Assembly (NCBI RefSeq): GCF_014640115.1
Contig: NZ_BMGI01000004.1
Location: forward strand, 102,847 to 166,846
Reading direction: 5' to 3'
DNA from: Sinisalibacter lacisalsi
Lineage (GTDB): Bacteria > Pseudomonadota > Alphaproteobacteria > Rhodobacterales > Rhodobacteraceae
DNA length: 64,000 bases
Below the pieces are notes generated by a model. It was given only the letters and a program-made list of their open reading frames with translations. It did not search any database and was not told the DNA's origin. Both the position numbers and the translations under genes were made by a program. Shown here one piece after another: positions 17,554-28,558 of the stretch (positions within the stretch are counted from its first letter, which is position 1; each line of letters begins with the position of its first letter).

Positions 17554-18291
17554 TCAGATCGACAGTTTCTTGAAGATCCGCTCGGGGATCAGCTTGATGA
17601 TCGTCATGATCACCCACCAGAAACCTGGCGTGTAGATCACGTTGCGCTGCTTTTCCACCGCCTTGACGATGGCGCGCGCCACCTTCTCGGGCGCGGCGAC
17701 GAGGAACATGCCCTCCACCCCCCAGGTCATCGCGGTATCGACGAAGCCGGGTTTGACCGTGACGACGTGGCCGCCGGCGCGGGTGAGCCGGTTGCGCAGC
17801 CCGGACAGGTAGGTGGCGAAGGCGGATTTGGCGGCGCCGTAGGTGTAATTGCCGATCCGGCCGCGATCGCCCGCCACCGAGGTGACGCCGACCACCGTGC
17901 CGCAGGCGCGCGCCTCCATCACCGGCAGGAGCGTGGCGAGGAAGCGGGCGGGGCCGCTGAAATTGTCGGTGGCGACGGTGTCGATCAGGCTGGGGTCTGC
18001 GTCGATCTGGGCTTGCGGCGGCATCGAGCCGACGAAGACGGCGACGTTGATCTCGCCCGGTTCCAGCTCGACCTTGCGCAGGATCGGGGCGAAGGTTTTC
18101 GCATCGCGCGCGTCGAAGCGGATGGCCTCGGCCCCGGCCGCGCCGCGCGCCGAAAGGTCGGCGGCGAGCGCCTTGAGCTCGTCCATGTCGCGCCCCGCGA
18201 GCAGCAGCGTGTCGCCGCGTTCGGCGATCTGGCGGGCGAAGGCGCGCGCCATCGCCGAGGTGGCGCCGAGGATGATCCAGGTTCGTGTCAT
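17554..18291 (-). CDS. SDR oxidoreductase, DprE2-like
   Basis: A 245-residue short-chain dehydrogenase. The N-terminal cofactor motif is GATSAMARAFARQIAERG; the catalytic Ser is in VVGVTSVAGD and the YxxxK motif in YGAAKSAF. The C-terminus is basic and hydrophobic, suggesting membrane contact. It overlaps the DprE1-like oxidase by 4 bases (ATGA). In mycobacteria DprE1/DprE2 interconvert decaprenyl-phosphoryl ribose and arabinose by oxidation then reduction; this pairing supports a DprE2-type keto-reductase role here. ATG 18291 was chosen over longer readings because of the overlap and the motif position. Confidence 0.8.
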   Translation of the reverse strand: MTRTWIILGATSAMARAFARQIAERGDTLLLAGRDMDELKALAADLSARGAAGAEAIRFDARDAKTFAPILRKVELEPGEINVAVFVGSMPPQAQIDADPSLIDTVATDNFSGPARFLATLLPVMEARACGTVVGVTSVAGDRGRIGNYTYGAAKSAFATYLSGLRNRLTRAGGHVVTVKPGFVDTAMTWGVEGMFLVAAPEKVARAIVKAVEKQRNVIYTPGFWWVIMTIIKLIPERIFKKLSI

Positions 18292-19604
18292 GCCGTCCCC
18301 CTGAGGTGCAGCCGGCGCACCATGTCGGTGATCAGAAGGCCCTCGGGATCGGCCTTCTCGGCCTCCGCCGCCCAGGCCTCCCATTCGGGATACATCGCCT
18401 TGATGGTGGCGCCCGACGCGAGCGCGTCCTTGCCGAGGTAGAGCCGCCCGCCGGCCTCCACCGTCATCGCCTCCAGCTCCGCGATCAGAACCTCGGCCTT
18501 CTCGCGCGCCGGGAAGTCGATCGCCAGCGTGTAGCCCTCCATCGGGAAGCTCAGCATGCCGGCGCGGCCTTCGCCCATGCGCTTGATCACCGCCAGCGGC
18601 GAGGCGAGGCCAGAGCGCGAGATCTTCGCCACGATCTGTTTCAGCACATCGGCGTTTTCGACCGGCACCACGCATTGGAACTGGTGGAAGCCGCGTTTGC
18701 CGTAGAGCCGGTTCCAGTCGTAGAGCTTGTCGAGCGGGAAGACATGGGCGGCGATCGGCATCACGCTGACGTTGCCCCTGCTGGGCACCTTGCGCCAGTA
18801 GGCGGCGTTGAACAGCTTCACCGTGGGCGCCGAAAGGGCGAAGGAGGGCAGATCGAGCGGCACGGTGACCGCCGGCAGCGCGCGGCGCTGGGGGCCGTCG
18901 GTGAGTTCGGCCTCCTCGAGGATGCCCCGGCCCATCGCCGCCCCGGTGGCGGTGCCGTCGATCCAGCCGACGTTGTAACGGAAGGTGGAGGCGTCGAGCA
19001 GGGCGAGGAACTCGTCGAAGTTTTCCACCCGGGTTTCCTTCACCCGCATCGAGGTGCCGGGCGTGGCGATCATCTGGAGCCTGGCCGAGAGGATTACCCC
19101 GGTCTGGCCGATGCCGCCCATGGTGGCGCGGAACAGCGTCTTGTTGCGGGCCGGCGAGGCCACCACGCGGCCGCCGCCCGGTTGCAGCAGGGTGACCGAG
19201 AGCACGTGCTGGCCGAAGGAGCCGAGGACGTGGTGGTTCTTGCCGTGGATGTCATGGGCGATGGCGCCGCCGACGGTGGGAAAGCCGGTGCCGGGCACCA
19301 CGGCCGGGATCCAGCCGCGTGGCGCGAAGAGGCGCACGAGCTCGCCGATCTGCATGCCTGCCTCGACCTCGACCACCCCGGTTTCGGGATCGAAGGCGAG
19401 GATCTTGTCCATCCGCGTCATGTCGATGATCCGCCCGCCGTCGTTGAGCAGCGAGTCGTTGTAGCTGCGCCGCATCCCCATGGCGGGGGCGGGGGTCTCC
19501 TCCATCAGCTGCGCCAGTTGCGCGGCGCGCTCGGGGCGGGCGATCTGCCCGCGCGCGGTGTGAACCCGGCCCCAGCCGGCGTAGTCAGCGGTTTTCCACA
19601 GCAT
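18288..19604 (-). CDS. FAD-linked oxidase, DprE1-like (polyprenyl-phosphoribose 2-oxidase)
   Basis: A 438-residue flavoprotein of the VAO/PCMH type. The FAD-binding half includes EVEAGMQIGELVRLF and VGGAIAHDIHGKNHHVLGSF, which is close to the mycobacterial DprE1 signature. The C-terminal half matches the arabinolactone-oxidase cap (FHQFQCVVPVENADVLKQI, YLGKDAL). The gene overlaps the SDR by 4 bases and the upstream flippase-like gene by 20 bases, so the three are one operon. Likely product: the 2-keto intermediate on the way to a polyprenyl-phosphoryl arabinofuranose. The substrate assignment is inference by homology. Confidence 0.82.
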   Translation of the reverse strand: MLWKTADYAGWGRVHTARGQIARPERAAQLAQLMEETPAPAMGMRRSYNDSLLNDGGRIIDMTRMDKILAFDPETGVVEVEAGMQIGELVRLFAPRGWIPAVVPGTGFPTVGGAIAHDIHGKNHHVLGSFGQHVLSVTLLQPGGGRVVASPARNKTLFRATMGGIGQTGVILSARLQMIATPGTSMRVKETRVENFDEFLALLDASTFRYNVGWIDGTATGAAMGRGILEEAELTDGPQRRALPAVTVPLDLPSFALSAPTVKLFNAAYWRKVPSRGNVSVMPIAAHVFPLDKLYDWNRLYGKRGFHQFQCVVPVENADVLKQIVAKISRSGLASPLAVIKRMGEGRAGMLSFPMEGYTLAIDFPAREKAEVLIAELEAMTVEAGGRLYLGKDALASGATIKAMYPEWEAWAAEAEKADPEGLLITDMVRRLHLRGTA

Positions 19605-20592
19605 GTGCGTGCCTCAGCGAGAGTTTTTCGGCGATCGGGAAGATGGCGAAGCCGATCGCGATGGCGAACCAGAGGGTGGTGACCCGGATGATGGCGGTGG
19701 CGGGGATCGAGGCCTCCAGCGGCACGCCTTCGAGGCTCAGCAGCGCCACCATCGCGGCCTCCGCCCCGCCGACACCGCCGGGCGCGCCGGTCAGCCCGCC
19801 CGCGAGCCCGGAGAAGATGAAGATCGCCACCGCCTTGGCCACGCCGATATCTGCTCCCATCCACATCAGCAGGAGGTGAAAGGCATAGCCTTCCGCGAAC
19901 CAGCCGGCAAGGCCGAGCAGCCCGGCAAGGCCCATCACACCCGGCGACGAGAAGGCCTTGAGCGAGCGCGCGGCGCGGCGCAGGCTGGCGAAGAGCCGCG
20001 CGAAACGGCCGGTGAGGCGGTGGCCGAGATCGGCGAGGCCGACGAGAAGCGCGGGGCGGGTGGCGATGACGGCCCCCGCCAGCGCAAGCAGCGTCACCGG
20101 CAGGCCGAAGGCGATGCCACTGGCCGAGAAGGCCAGCGCCGCGCCCAGCAGGACGCCCATGGCGGCGAGATCGGAGGCGCGGTCGACCAGCATGAGCGGC
20201 GCGGTGCGCGCGAAGCGCCAGCCGGTTTCGCGCCCGATCCAGCGCATCCGCACCAGTTCGCCCAGCCGCCCCGGGGTGACGCTCATCGCGAAGCCGCCGA
20301 GAAAGTGGCGCAGGCTCGCGCCGAGCCGCAGGTCGAGCCCGAGGTGGCGCGCGAACAGGTGCCAGCGCAGGCCGCGACCGAGGTAGTTGACCAGCGAAAG
20401 CGCCAGCAGCACCCCGAACTGCCAGAAATGGAGCCGCGCGATCTGGGCCAGGGTTTCTTCCCACCCGGTGGCGGCGGCGAGGGCGGCCAGCCCGGCCAGC
20501 ACCAGCGCGAACAGCCCGGCGAGCACCAGCGTGTCTCGCAGGCGATGGCGGGGCGCGATACGGGCGCGGGAAAGGGGTTCGGTGCTCGACAT
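19585..20592 (-). CDS. LPG-synthase-TM/YbhN-type integral membrane protein (flippase-like)
   Basis: A 335-residue membrane protein with about seven to eight helices and the family motifs NYLGRGLRWHLFARHLG, GGFAMSVTPGRLGELVR, DRASDLAAMGVLLG and APGGVGGAEAAMV. The catalytic (GNAT) domain of full lysyl-PG synthases is absent. Related proteins are proposed to flip lipid-linked molecules. Its coupling to DprE1/DprE2-like enzymes suggests it moves the polyprenyl-linked sugar across the inner membrane (inference). ATG 20592 was chosen; longer readings add an Arg-rich, non-membrane lead. Confidence 0.75.
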   Translation of the reverse strand: MSSTEPLSRARIAPRHRLRDTLVLAGLFALVLAGLAALAAATGWEETLAQIARLHFWQFGVLLALSLVNYLGRGLRWHLFARHLGLDLRLGASLRHFLGGFAMSVTPGRLGELVRMRWIGRETGWRFARTAPLMLVDRASDLAAMGVLLGAALAFSASGIAFGLPVTLLALAGAVIATRPALLVGLADLGHRLTGRFARLFASLRRAARSLKAFSSPGVMGLAGLLGLAGWFAEGYAFHLLLMWMGADIGVAKAVAIFIFSGLAGGLTGAPGGVGGAEAAMVALLSLEGVPLEASIPATAIIRVTTLWFAIAIGFAIFPIAEKLSLRHAHAVENR

Positions 20593-20716
20593 GGGCCTGT
20601 GCCGCCGATCTACCGGCGGATTACGTCGATAGTATGAAATCGCGGCGCGAATGGAAACCGCTTTGCGCGCCGGTCCTGCCCGCACCGCGGCGCGGGCGCG
20701 GCCGGCCGGGCCAGGC

Positions 20717-21544
20717 TCACAGGTCCAGGCTCGCGTGGCGGTTCACGTCCTTGTAGAGCAGGTAGCGGAACGGCTCGGGGCCGCCGGCGTAGCAGGCCTG
20801 TGGGCAGAAGGCGCGCAACCACATGTAATCGCCCGCCTCGACCTCGACCCAGTCGCGGTTCAGCCGGTACACGCCCTTGCCGTGCAGCACGTAAAGGCCG
20901 TGCTCCATCACGTGGGTTTCGAGGAACGGGATCACTGCGCCGGGCTGCAGGGTGACGATCGTCACGTGCATGTCGTGGCGCAGATCATCGGGCGAGACGA
21001 AGCGGGTGGTGGCCCAGCGGCCCTCGGTGTCGGGCATCGGGGTGGGGTCGATCGCGGCCTCGTTGGTGACGATCGGTTCGGGCGCGGCGATCCCCTCGGC
21101 GGGGATGTAGCGCTTGCGGATCCAGTGGAACACCGCCGGGGCCGGGCCTTCGTTGTGCAGGGTCCAGTCGCAGCCGGGGGGCAGGTAGGCGTAGCCGCCG
21201 GGCTCCATCGTCTCGGGCTCGGCGCCGTCGATCGTGAGCGCAAGCGCACCGGCGGTGACGAAGAGCGCGGCCTCGGCCTGCGGGTTGGATTCGGGCTGGT
21301 CTGATCCGCCGCCGGGGGCGATCTCGCAGATGTAGTGCGAGAAGGTTTCGGCAAAGCCCGTCATAGGCCGCGCGATCACCCAGACGCGGGTGTCGCGCCA
21401 ATGGGGCAGCGCGCTCACCACAATGTCGCGCATGGTGGCGCCGGGCAGCACGGCATAGGCCTCGGTGAACACCGCCCGGCCGGTCAGCAAATCGCTCTGC
21501 GGCGGAAGCCCTCCGGGGGGCGTGGCATAGCGGCGCTCTGTCAT
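20717..21544 (-). CDS. allE: (S)-ureidoglycine aminohydrolase, bicupin (AllE/UGHY)
   Basis: A 275-residue double-cupin enzyme releasing ammonia from ureidoglycine to give ureidoglycolate. The C-terminal cupin carries the probable Mn ligands in FLETHVMEHGLYVLHGKGVY; the N-terminal cupin (ALFVTAGALALTIDG, GGYAYLPPG) is degenerate. The ribosome site GGAAGGATGACCG precedes ATG 21544. It belongs with the urate genes 3 kb away but is separated from them by glpK and an MFS gene on the other strand. Confidence 0.85.
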   Translation of the reverse strand: MTERRYATPPGGLPPQSDLLTGRAVFTEAYAVLPGATMRDIVVSALPHWRDTRVWVIARPMTGFAETFSHYICEIAPGGGSDQPESNPQAEAALFVTAGALALTIDGAEPETMEPGGYAYLPPGCDWTLHNEGPAPAVFHWIRKRYIPAEGIAAPEPIVTNEAAIDPTPMPDTEGRWATTRFVSPDDLRHDMHVTIVTLQPGAVIPFLETHVMEHGLYVLHGKGVYRLNRDWVEVEAGDYMWLRAFCPQACYAGGPEPFRYLLYKDVNRHASLDL

Positions 21545-21720
21545 CGGTCATCCTTCCTTGCCTTTGCCTCGTATAGAGCGCGGGGAACGGCGCGCCAAGC
21601 GTGCGGTTGCGCGCGCGGGTGGTCGCGGCAACCACGGCCGGGACCGGAGAGAGGGGGCGCCGATGGCCGCAGCACGGCAGGAGGAAACGGTTGATTTCCT
21701 CGTCGCGGGCGTCGAGGTGA

Positions 21721-21978
21721 ACGGCGGAGGGCGATTTCGACCGGGCCGGGAAACCCGCGATGGTCAAGGCGCTGATCGCGGATTATCCTTTCCTCGGCGA
21801 GACATGGGCGCGGCGGCTATGGCGCCACGCGCATCGAGGCGGAGGGGTGCCACGTGATGGCGCAGGAGTTCGCCAAAACGGCGGAGGAGATCGCCTGGCG
21901 GCGGTCGAAACCGGGGCTGAGGATGAATGCAGGCGAGATCGCGGCGCTCGACCGCTGGATCGCCGGGGAGGACAAGCC

Positions 21979-21982
<4 letters not shown>
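21721..21982 (+). pseudogene. Decayed C-terminal remnant of glycerol-3-phosphate dehydrogenase (glpD)
   Basis: Two out-of-frame pieces match the tail of GlpD. Frame 1 from 21721 reads [20 protein letters not shown], then [15 protein letters not shown]. The next frame reads [29 protein letters not shown] and [17 protein letters not shown], then TGA (21980-21982). A stop sits just upstream of the first piece. A frameshift near 21815 and a missing internal stretch show it is not functional. Its TGA overlaps the glpK ATG as ATGA, preserving an ancestral glpD-glpK junction. Confidence 0.75.
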
Positions 21983-23472
<1,490 letters not shown>

Positions 23473-23522
23473 CCACGGGTTTGCCCTTGCGCCCCGGCGC
23501 AAATCTCGCCAATGGCGGGCCC

Positions 23523-24728
23523 ATGCTCGCCTTTCTTCGCCAGAACGCCCCCTTTCTCGCCGCGGGCACGCTGCTCACCTTCCTGTCGAGCTTCGGCCAG
23601 ACGTTTTTCATCGCGGTGTTCTCGGGAGAGATCCGTGAAGCCTTCAGCCTCAGCCACGGCCAGTGGGGCGGGATCTACATGCTGGGCACGATGGCCTCGG
23701 CGGCGGTGATGGTCTGGGCCGGCGGCTTGACCGACCGGTTCCGCGTGCGCGTGCTGGGGCCGGTGATGCTGCTTGGCCTCGCCGCGGCGATGATCGCGCT
23801 GGCATTCACCCCCTGGGTCTGGGCGCTCGCCGTCGTGATCTTCGCGCTGCGGTTCTTCGGCCAGGGGATGCTGGGCCATGTCGCCGTCGTGGCGATGGCG
23901 CGCTGGTTCGTGAAAACCCGGGGGCGGGCACTCTCGATCGCCTCGCTCGGTGTGGCGCTCGGCGAGGCGAGCCTGCCCCTGCTTTTCGCCGCCCTCCTGA
24001 CGATGGCCGACTGGCGGACGCTCTGGCTCGGCGCGGCGCTGGTGCCTGCGCTGGGCGTTCTGGTGATGCTCTGGCTGCTCGGCAAGGAGCGCACACCCCA
24101 GTCCCACGCCGAGAGTGACGTGAGCTTCGGCATGGGCGCGCGGCACTGGACGCGGGGCGAGGCGCTGCGCGGGCCGCTGTTCTGGCTGATGCTGCCGGCG
24201 ATCCTCGGGCCGGCCGCATTCAACACCGCCTTCTTCTTCCACCAGGTGCATCTCGCCGAGGTGAAGGGGCTGGCGCATGTCCAGCTGGTGGCGCTGTTCC
24301 CGCTCTACACCGGGCTTGCGATCACGGCGATGCTGGTGACGGGCTGGGCGCTCGACCGGCTGGGCACCGCGCGGCTGATGCCGCTGTCGCAACTGCCCGT
24401 CGCGCTGGCCTTCGTGATCTTTTCGCTCGCCGAGGGGCAGGGGGGAATGTTCGTCGGCCTCGTCTTCCTCGCGCTCACCAGCGGGGCGAACGCGACGCTG
24501 CCCAACGCGTTCTGGGCCGAGTTCTACGGCACCGCCCATATCGGCGCGATCAAGGCGCTGGCGGCGGCGGCGATGGTGCTGGGCTCGGCGATCGGCCCCG
24601 GGTTGACCGGGCTTCTGATCGACCTCGGCATCGGCATCGAACGCCAATTCATCGGCGTCGCGGGCTATTTCCTGTTCGCGACCCTGCTGATGCGGCTGGG
24701 TATCCGCCGGGCCACGCGCCGGTTCTAG
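23523..24728 (+). CDS. Major facilitator superfamily transporter
   Basis: A 401-residue protein with about 12 hydrophobic helices and the MFS loop motif GGLTDRFRVRV between helices 2 and 3. ATG 23523 starts directly before the first hydrophobic segment. It follows glpK by 50 bases on the same strand and meets the permease gene head-on 19 bases later. Substrate unknown; monocarboxylate/organic-anion MFS members look similar in length and layout. Confidence 0.82.
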   Translation: MLAFLRQNAPFLAAGTLLTFLSSFGQTFFIAVFSGEIREAFSLSHGQWGGIYMLGTMASAAVMVWAGGLTDRFRVRVLGPVMLLGLAAAMIALAFTPWVWALAVVIFALRFFGQGMLGHVAVVAMARWFVKTRGRALSIASLGVALGEASLPLLFAALLTMADWRTLWLGAALVPALGVLVMLWLLGKERTPQSHAESDVSFGMGARHWTRGEALRGPLFWLMLPAILGPAAFNTAFFFHQVHLAEVKGLAHVQLVALFPLYTGLAITAMLVTGWALDRLGTARLMPLSQLPVALAFVIFSLAEGQGGMFVGLVFLALTSGANATLPNAFWAEFYGTAHIGAIKALAAAAMVLGSAIGPGLTGLLIDLGIGIERQFIGVAGYFLFATLLMRLGIRRATRRF

Positions 24729-24747
24729 GCGCTCCCCTTGCCGGGGC

Positions 24748-26142
24748 TCAATCCACGCCCGCGCCCGATTTCTCGTCGAGATCGTCGCCCGAGATGTGCT
24801 CGGGCAGAACGAGGTTCAGCACGATCGAGAGGAAGGCCGCCGGCAGCAGGCCGGACGACAGCAGGATCTGCGCGGTCTCGCCGGTGTGCTGCAGCGCCGA
24901 GGGTTCGAGCTGCAGGCCGAAGCCGAGGCTGAGGCTGATGGCGAAGATCACCATGTTGCGCCGGTTCCACCTGACCTCCGACAGCATGTTGATGCCGCTC
25001 GCCGCCACCATGCCGAACATCACCACCACGCCGCCGCCGAGCACGTTGATCGGCACCGTGTTGACCACCGCCCCCACCTTCGGCACGAAGCCGGCGAGGA
25101 TCAGGAACAGCGCGCCGAAGCTGACGACGTGGCGGCTCATCACCCCGGTCATCGCCACCAGCCCGACGTTCTGGCTGAAGGTGGTGTTGGGCAGGCCGCC
25201 GAAGGCCCCGGCGAGCGCCGAGCCGATGCCGTTTGCGAAGGTGGCGCCGATCACCTCCTTGTCGGTCACGTCGCGGCCCGCGCCGCTCTTGCAGATCGCC
25301 GAGGTGTCGCCCACCGTTTCGATCGTCGAGATGATCGCCATGAAGCACATGCCGATGATGATCGCCCAGTTCAGCTCGAAACCGAACTTGAACGGGATCG
25401 GCGCGGCAAGCAGGGCTGCGTCGCCGACGCCGGCGAAGCTGACCTGCCCCATGACCAGCGCCACCACGTAGCCCGCGACGATGCCCACCAGCACCGCTGC
25501 GACCGAAAAGAAGCCGCGCAGGAAGAACTTCGCCGCCAGCGTCACCACGATCACCACCAGCGCGGGGCCCCACATCTCGAGCGTGCCGAAGGCGGGGGTG
25601 CCCATCTTCGGCGCCCCGCCGGCGGCATACTGGACGCCGACGCGCAACAGCGCGAGGCCGATCATCAGCACGATCAGCCCGGTCACCAGCGGCGGCAGCG
25701 CCTTGCGCACCGGGCCGACCACGAAGCCGATCAGGATGTGGAAGATACCGCCGATCAGCACCCCGGTCATCAGCCCCGCAAGCCCCGCCGTGCCCGCGCC
25801 CGCCACCGCCGGGATCATCACCGGCACGAAGGCGAACGAGGTGCCCTGCACCAGCGGCAACCGCGCCCCCACCCGGCCATAGCCGACGGTCTGGATCAGC
25901 GTGGCGATCCCGGCGAACAGCATCGACATCTGGATCATGTAGGTCATGTCGGGAAAGCCGAGGCCCGCCTGGTCGGAGCCGAAGCCGATGCCGGCGGCGC
26001 CGGCGACGAGGATCACCGGCGTGACGTTGGAGACGAACATCGCCAGCACGTGCTGGATGCCCAGCGGCACCGCCTTGGCGAGCGGCGGGGTATAGTCCGG
26101 ATCACGCAATTGTTCCGGCGTTCCGATCGAACTGTCGGCCAT
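24748..26142 (-). CDS. NCS2-family urate/xanthine permease (UacT-type)
   Basis: A 464-residue nucleobase-cation symporter with about 14 helices. Family motifs: LGIQHVLAMFVSNVTPVILV (helix 1), PLVQGTSFAFVPVMI, ETVGDTSAICKSG and the NCS2 signature region GLPNTTFSQNVGLVAMTGV. The Gln/Asn-Val-Gly wording is typical of the xanthine/urate subgroup. It is 10 bases from the ureidoglycolate lyase gene in the minus-strand purine operon, supporting uptake of urate or xanthine as nitrogen source. Confidence 0.88.
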   Translation of the reverse strand: MADSSIGTPEQLRDPDYTPPLAKAVPLGIQHVLAMFVSNVTPVILVAGAAGIGFGSDQAGLGFPDMTYMIQMSMLFAGIATLIQTVGYGRVGARLPLVQGTSFAFVPVMIPAVAGAGTAGLAGLMTGVLIGGIFHILIGFVVGPVRKALPPLVTGLIVLMIGLALLRVGVQYAAGGAPKMGTPAFGTLEMWGPALVVIVVTLAAKFFLRGFFSVAAVLVGIVAGYVVALVMGQVSFAGVGDAALLAAPIPFKFGFELNWAIIIGMCFMAIISTIETVGDTSAICKSGAGRDVTDKEVIGATFANGIGSALAGAFGGLPNTTFSQNVGLVAMTGVMSRHVVSFGALFLILAGFVPKVGAVVNTVPINVLGGGVVVMFGMVAASGINMLSEVRWNRRNMVIFAISLSLGFGLQLEPSALQHTGETAQILLSSGLLPAAFLSIVLNLVLPEHISGDDLDEKSGAGVD

Positions 26143-26152
26143 CGGTCTCTCC

Positions 26153-26650
26153 CTAGTCTGGCGGCGCGGTGACCACGCAAGCCTCGTCCAACCAGTGTTC
26201 CTCGAGGTTCGCGGTCTCCCCGATCCGGTCGATCACGGCGAACAGGCCGGGAGGCGCGAGCGGGGTCAACACGCCGTGCCACGTGCCCCGGTGCAGGTTG
26301 ATGCCCTGGCCCGGCGCGGTGAGGAAGGCGCGGGGCGTGCCCGGTGCGCCGTCCGCGTCGGGGGCGACGATCACGAGGAAGGGATCGCGGCTCATCGGGA
26401 TGAAGGCCTGGCTGCCCTCGGGATGGCGCTCGAACATGTCGAGCCTGTAGGGCAGGGCGCGGGCCTGCGCCTTGAACAGGCTGATCCCGGCGCGGCCATC
26501 TGGGCCGAAATCGAGCGCGGCACGGTCGTGGTAGCGGCCGCAAAGCCCCTGGTTGATGATCCGGTCGGGCGCGCCCTCGGCCTCCAGCACGTCGCCGAAC
26601 GGGGCGAAGGCGTCTGCAGTGAGCGGCTCGGCGACGATTTCGCGGCTCAC
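26153..26650 (-). CDS. allA: Ureidoglycolate lyase
   Basis: A 165-residue cupin-like enzyme splitting ureidoglycolate to glyoxylate and urea. Recognised from PLTADAFAPFGDVLE at the N-terminus and INLHRGTWHGVLTPLAPPG. It starts with GTG overlapping the stop of the PuuE-UraD gene (GTGA). It completes the last step of the pathway encoded here. Confidence 0.9.
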   Translation of the reverse strand: MSREIVAEPLTADAFAPFGDVLEAEGAPDRIINQGLCGRYHDRAALDFGPDGRAGISLFKAQARALPYRLDMFERHPEGSQAFIPMSRDPFLVIVAPDADGAPGTPRAFLTAPGQGINLHRGTWHGVLTPLAPPGLFAVIDRIGETANLEEHWLDEACVVTAPPD

Positions 26651-28062
26651 GGAAGCATCTCCTTCAGCCGCAAGAGGGCGATGCGCTCGACCTGGCGGCA
26701 GGCTTCCTCGAATTCCGCGCCGGTGGGGTTGTCGAGCCGGCGCTGGAAAGCGTTCAGGATGCCCGCCTTGTCGTGGTCGCGCACCGCGATGATGAAGGGA
26801 AAGCCGTGCTTCGCCACGTAGGCGGTGTTGAGCTTGGTGAAGGCCGCGCGCTCGGCGTCGGTGAGCGCGTCGAGCCCGGCGCTGGCCTGCTCCGCCGTGC
26901 TCTCGGCGGTGAGACGGCTGGCGGCGGCCAGCTTGCCCGCGAGGTCGGGGTGGGCGCGGAGCACCTCCAGCCGGGCCTCGTGGCCGGCGCTGCGAAACAC
27001 CCGCGCAAGCGCGTTGTGCAGGCCCACGGCGCTGTCATGCACGGGGCCGAGCTCAAGCTCGAAGGCGCCCTCGGCGATCCATGGCGAATGTTCGAAAACG
27101 CCACCAAAACGCGCCACGAACGCCGCTTTTTCCAGCATCGAAGGTTGGATTTGTTCAACTGGCGGATGCACCTCGGCCCAATGCTGTGCGATCTCGATGC
27201 GGCGCGGGAACCACACGCCCTCGTGGCTTGCGGCATGCTCCATGAACCGCCGCAGCGCCATGATCCGCCCGGGCCGGCCGATCAGCCGGTTGTGCAAGCC
27301 GATGCTCATCATCTTCGGGCTGCCCGCCAGCCCCTCGGCGTAGAGTGCATCGAAAGAATCGCGCAGGTAGTCGAAGAAATGCCCGGCGGTGTTGAACCCC
27401 TGCGGCGTGGCGAAGCGCATGTCGTTGGCGTCGAGCGTGTAGGGGATGATCAGCTGATCGCGCCCGCCGATGCGCACCCAGTAAGGCAGATCGTCGTCAT
27501 AAGTATCGGAAATATAGGCGAATTGCCCGGTTTCGGCGGCGAGGCGGACGGTGTTGACCGAACAGCGCCCGGTATACCAGCCCTCCGGGGCTTCGCCGAC
27601 CACCTCGGTGTGCAGCCGGATCGCCTCGGCGATCTGGGTGCGTTCCTCGGCCTCGTCCATGTCCTTGTGTTCGACCCATTTGAGGCCGTGGCTGGCGATC
27701 TCCCAGCCCGCATTCTTCATCGCCGCCACCTGCTCGGGGCTGCGCGCCAGCGCGGTTGCCACGCCGTAGACGGTGGGCTTGATGCCGAATTCCTCGAACA
27801 GCCGGAACACGCGCCAGAAGCCGGCGCGCGCGCCGTAGTCGTAGATCGATTCCATGTTCCAGTGGCGTTGGCCCGGCCAGGCCTGCGCGCCGACGATCTC
27901 CGACAGGAAGGCCTCGGAGGCGGCATCGCCGTGCAGCAGGCAATTCTCGCCGCCCTCCTCGTAGTTCACCACGAATTGCACCGCGATCCGCGCGCCGCCG
28001 GGCCAGGCCGGGTCGGGCGGGGTGGCGCCGTAGCCGCGCAGGTTGCGAGGATAACGTGTCAT
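26647..28062 (-). CDS. puuE: Allantoinase PuuE fused to OHCU decarboxylase (UraD)
   Basis: A 471-residue fusion. Residues 1 to about 305 are the polysaccharide-deacetylase-like, metal-free allantoinase PuuE ([55 protein letters not shown]). After a short linker, residues about 312-471 form OHCU decarboxylase, with the catalytic His in [22 protein letters not shown], and [20 protein letters not shown]. It makes S-allantoin from OHCU and opens it to allantoate. ATG 28062 has GAGGGAG upstream and is divergent from the HIU hydrolase gene. Confidence 0.93.
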   Translation of the reverse strand: MTRYPRNLRGYGATPPDPAWPGGARIAVQFVVNYEEGGENCLLHGDAASEAFLSEIVGAQAWPGQRHWNMESIYDYGARAGFWRVFRLFEEFGIKPTVYGVATALARSPEQVAAMKNAGWEIASHGLKWVEHKDMDEAEERTQIAEAIRLHTEVVGEAPEGWYTGRCSVNTVRLAAETGQFAYISDTYDDDLPYWVRIGGRDQLIIPYTLDANDMRFATPQGFNTAGHFFDYLRDSFDALYAEGLAGSPKMMSIGLHNRLIGRPGRIMALRRFMEHAASHEGVWFPRRIEIAQHWAEVHPPVEQIQPSMLEKAAFVARFGGVFEHSPWIAEGAFELELGPVHDSAVGLHNALARVFRSAGHEARLEVLRAHPDLAGKLAAASRLTAESTAEQASAGLDALTDAERAAFTKLNTAYVAKHGFPFIIAVRDHDKAGILNAFQRRLDNPTGAEFEEACRQVERIALLRLKEMLP

Positions 28063-28178
28063 TTCTCTCCCTCGGAAAGTTTCGCTTCCCGAAAGGGATA
28101 GGGGCTTGTGAAGCGGAGGGAAACTGTTTTCACTTGGTCCGAACCGCGCCCGACGGGCGCAACCGGGAGACCAGAACG
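28063..28178. promoter_or_regulatory. Divergent promoter region of the urate operons
   Basis: 116 bases between puuE (minus) and the HIU hydrolase gene (plus). It contains the inverted repeat TTTCG-CTTCC-CGAAA (28080-28094), a plausible operator. No regulator gene is next to it. Promoter boxes cannot be set reliably. Confidence 0.5.
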
Positions 28179-28532
28179 ATGAGCGGATACCTCACCACCC
28201 ATGTGCTCGACACCGCCCGCGGCCGGCCCGCGGCGGGGCTCGCGATCGACCTCTACCGCGTCGAGGGCGAGGCGCGCGCGCATCTGCGGCGGATGGAAAC
28301 CAACGACGACGGGCGCACCGACGGGCCGATCCTGCCCGAGGCCGAGTTCGAGATCGGCGACTACGAGCTGGTGTTCCACGCGGGGGCCTATCTCGAGGCC
28401 CACGCCGCCGCCCCGGAGGCGCCGCGCTTTCTCGGCGATGTGCCGATCCGCTTCACCATGTCGGAGCCGGCGCATTACCACGTGCCGCTGCTGCTCTCGC
28501 CCTACGGCTATTCCACCTACCGCGGCAGCTGA
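28179..28532 (+). CDS. uraH: 5-hydroxyisourate hydrolase
   Basis: A 117-residue transthyretin-related enzyme. Diagnostic features: an N-terminal [13 protein letters not shown] (active-site His), GRTDGPI (active-site Arg), a His in [15 protein letters not shown], and the C-terminal tetrapeptide YRGS. ATG 28179 gives normal family length; an upstream frame adds an unsupported lead. It is followed after 26 bases by puuD on the same strand. Confidence 0.95.
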   Translation: MSGYLTTHVLDTARGRPAAGLAIDLYRVEGEARAHLRRMETNDDGRTDGPILPEAEFEIGDYELVFHAGAYLEAHAAAPEAPRFLGDVPIRFTMSEPAHYHVPLLLSPYGYSTYRGS

Positions 28533-28558
28533 CCCGGACCGCGCCAGAGGAGACCCCC

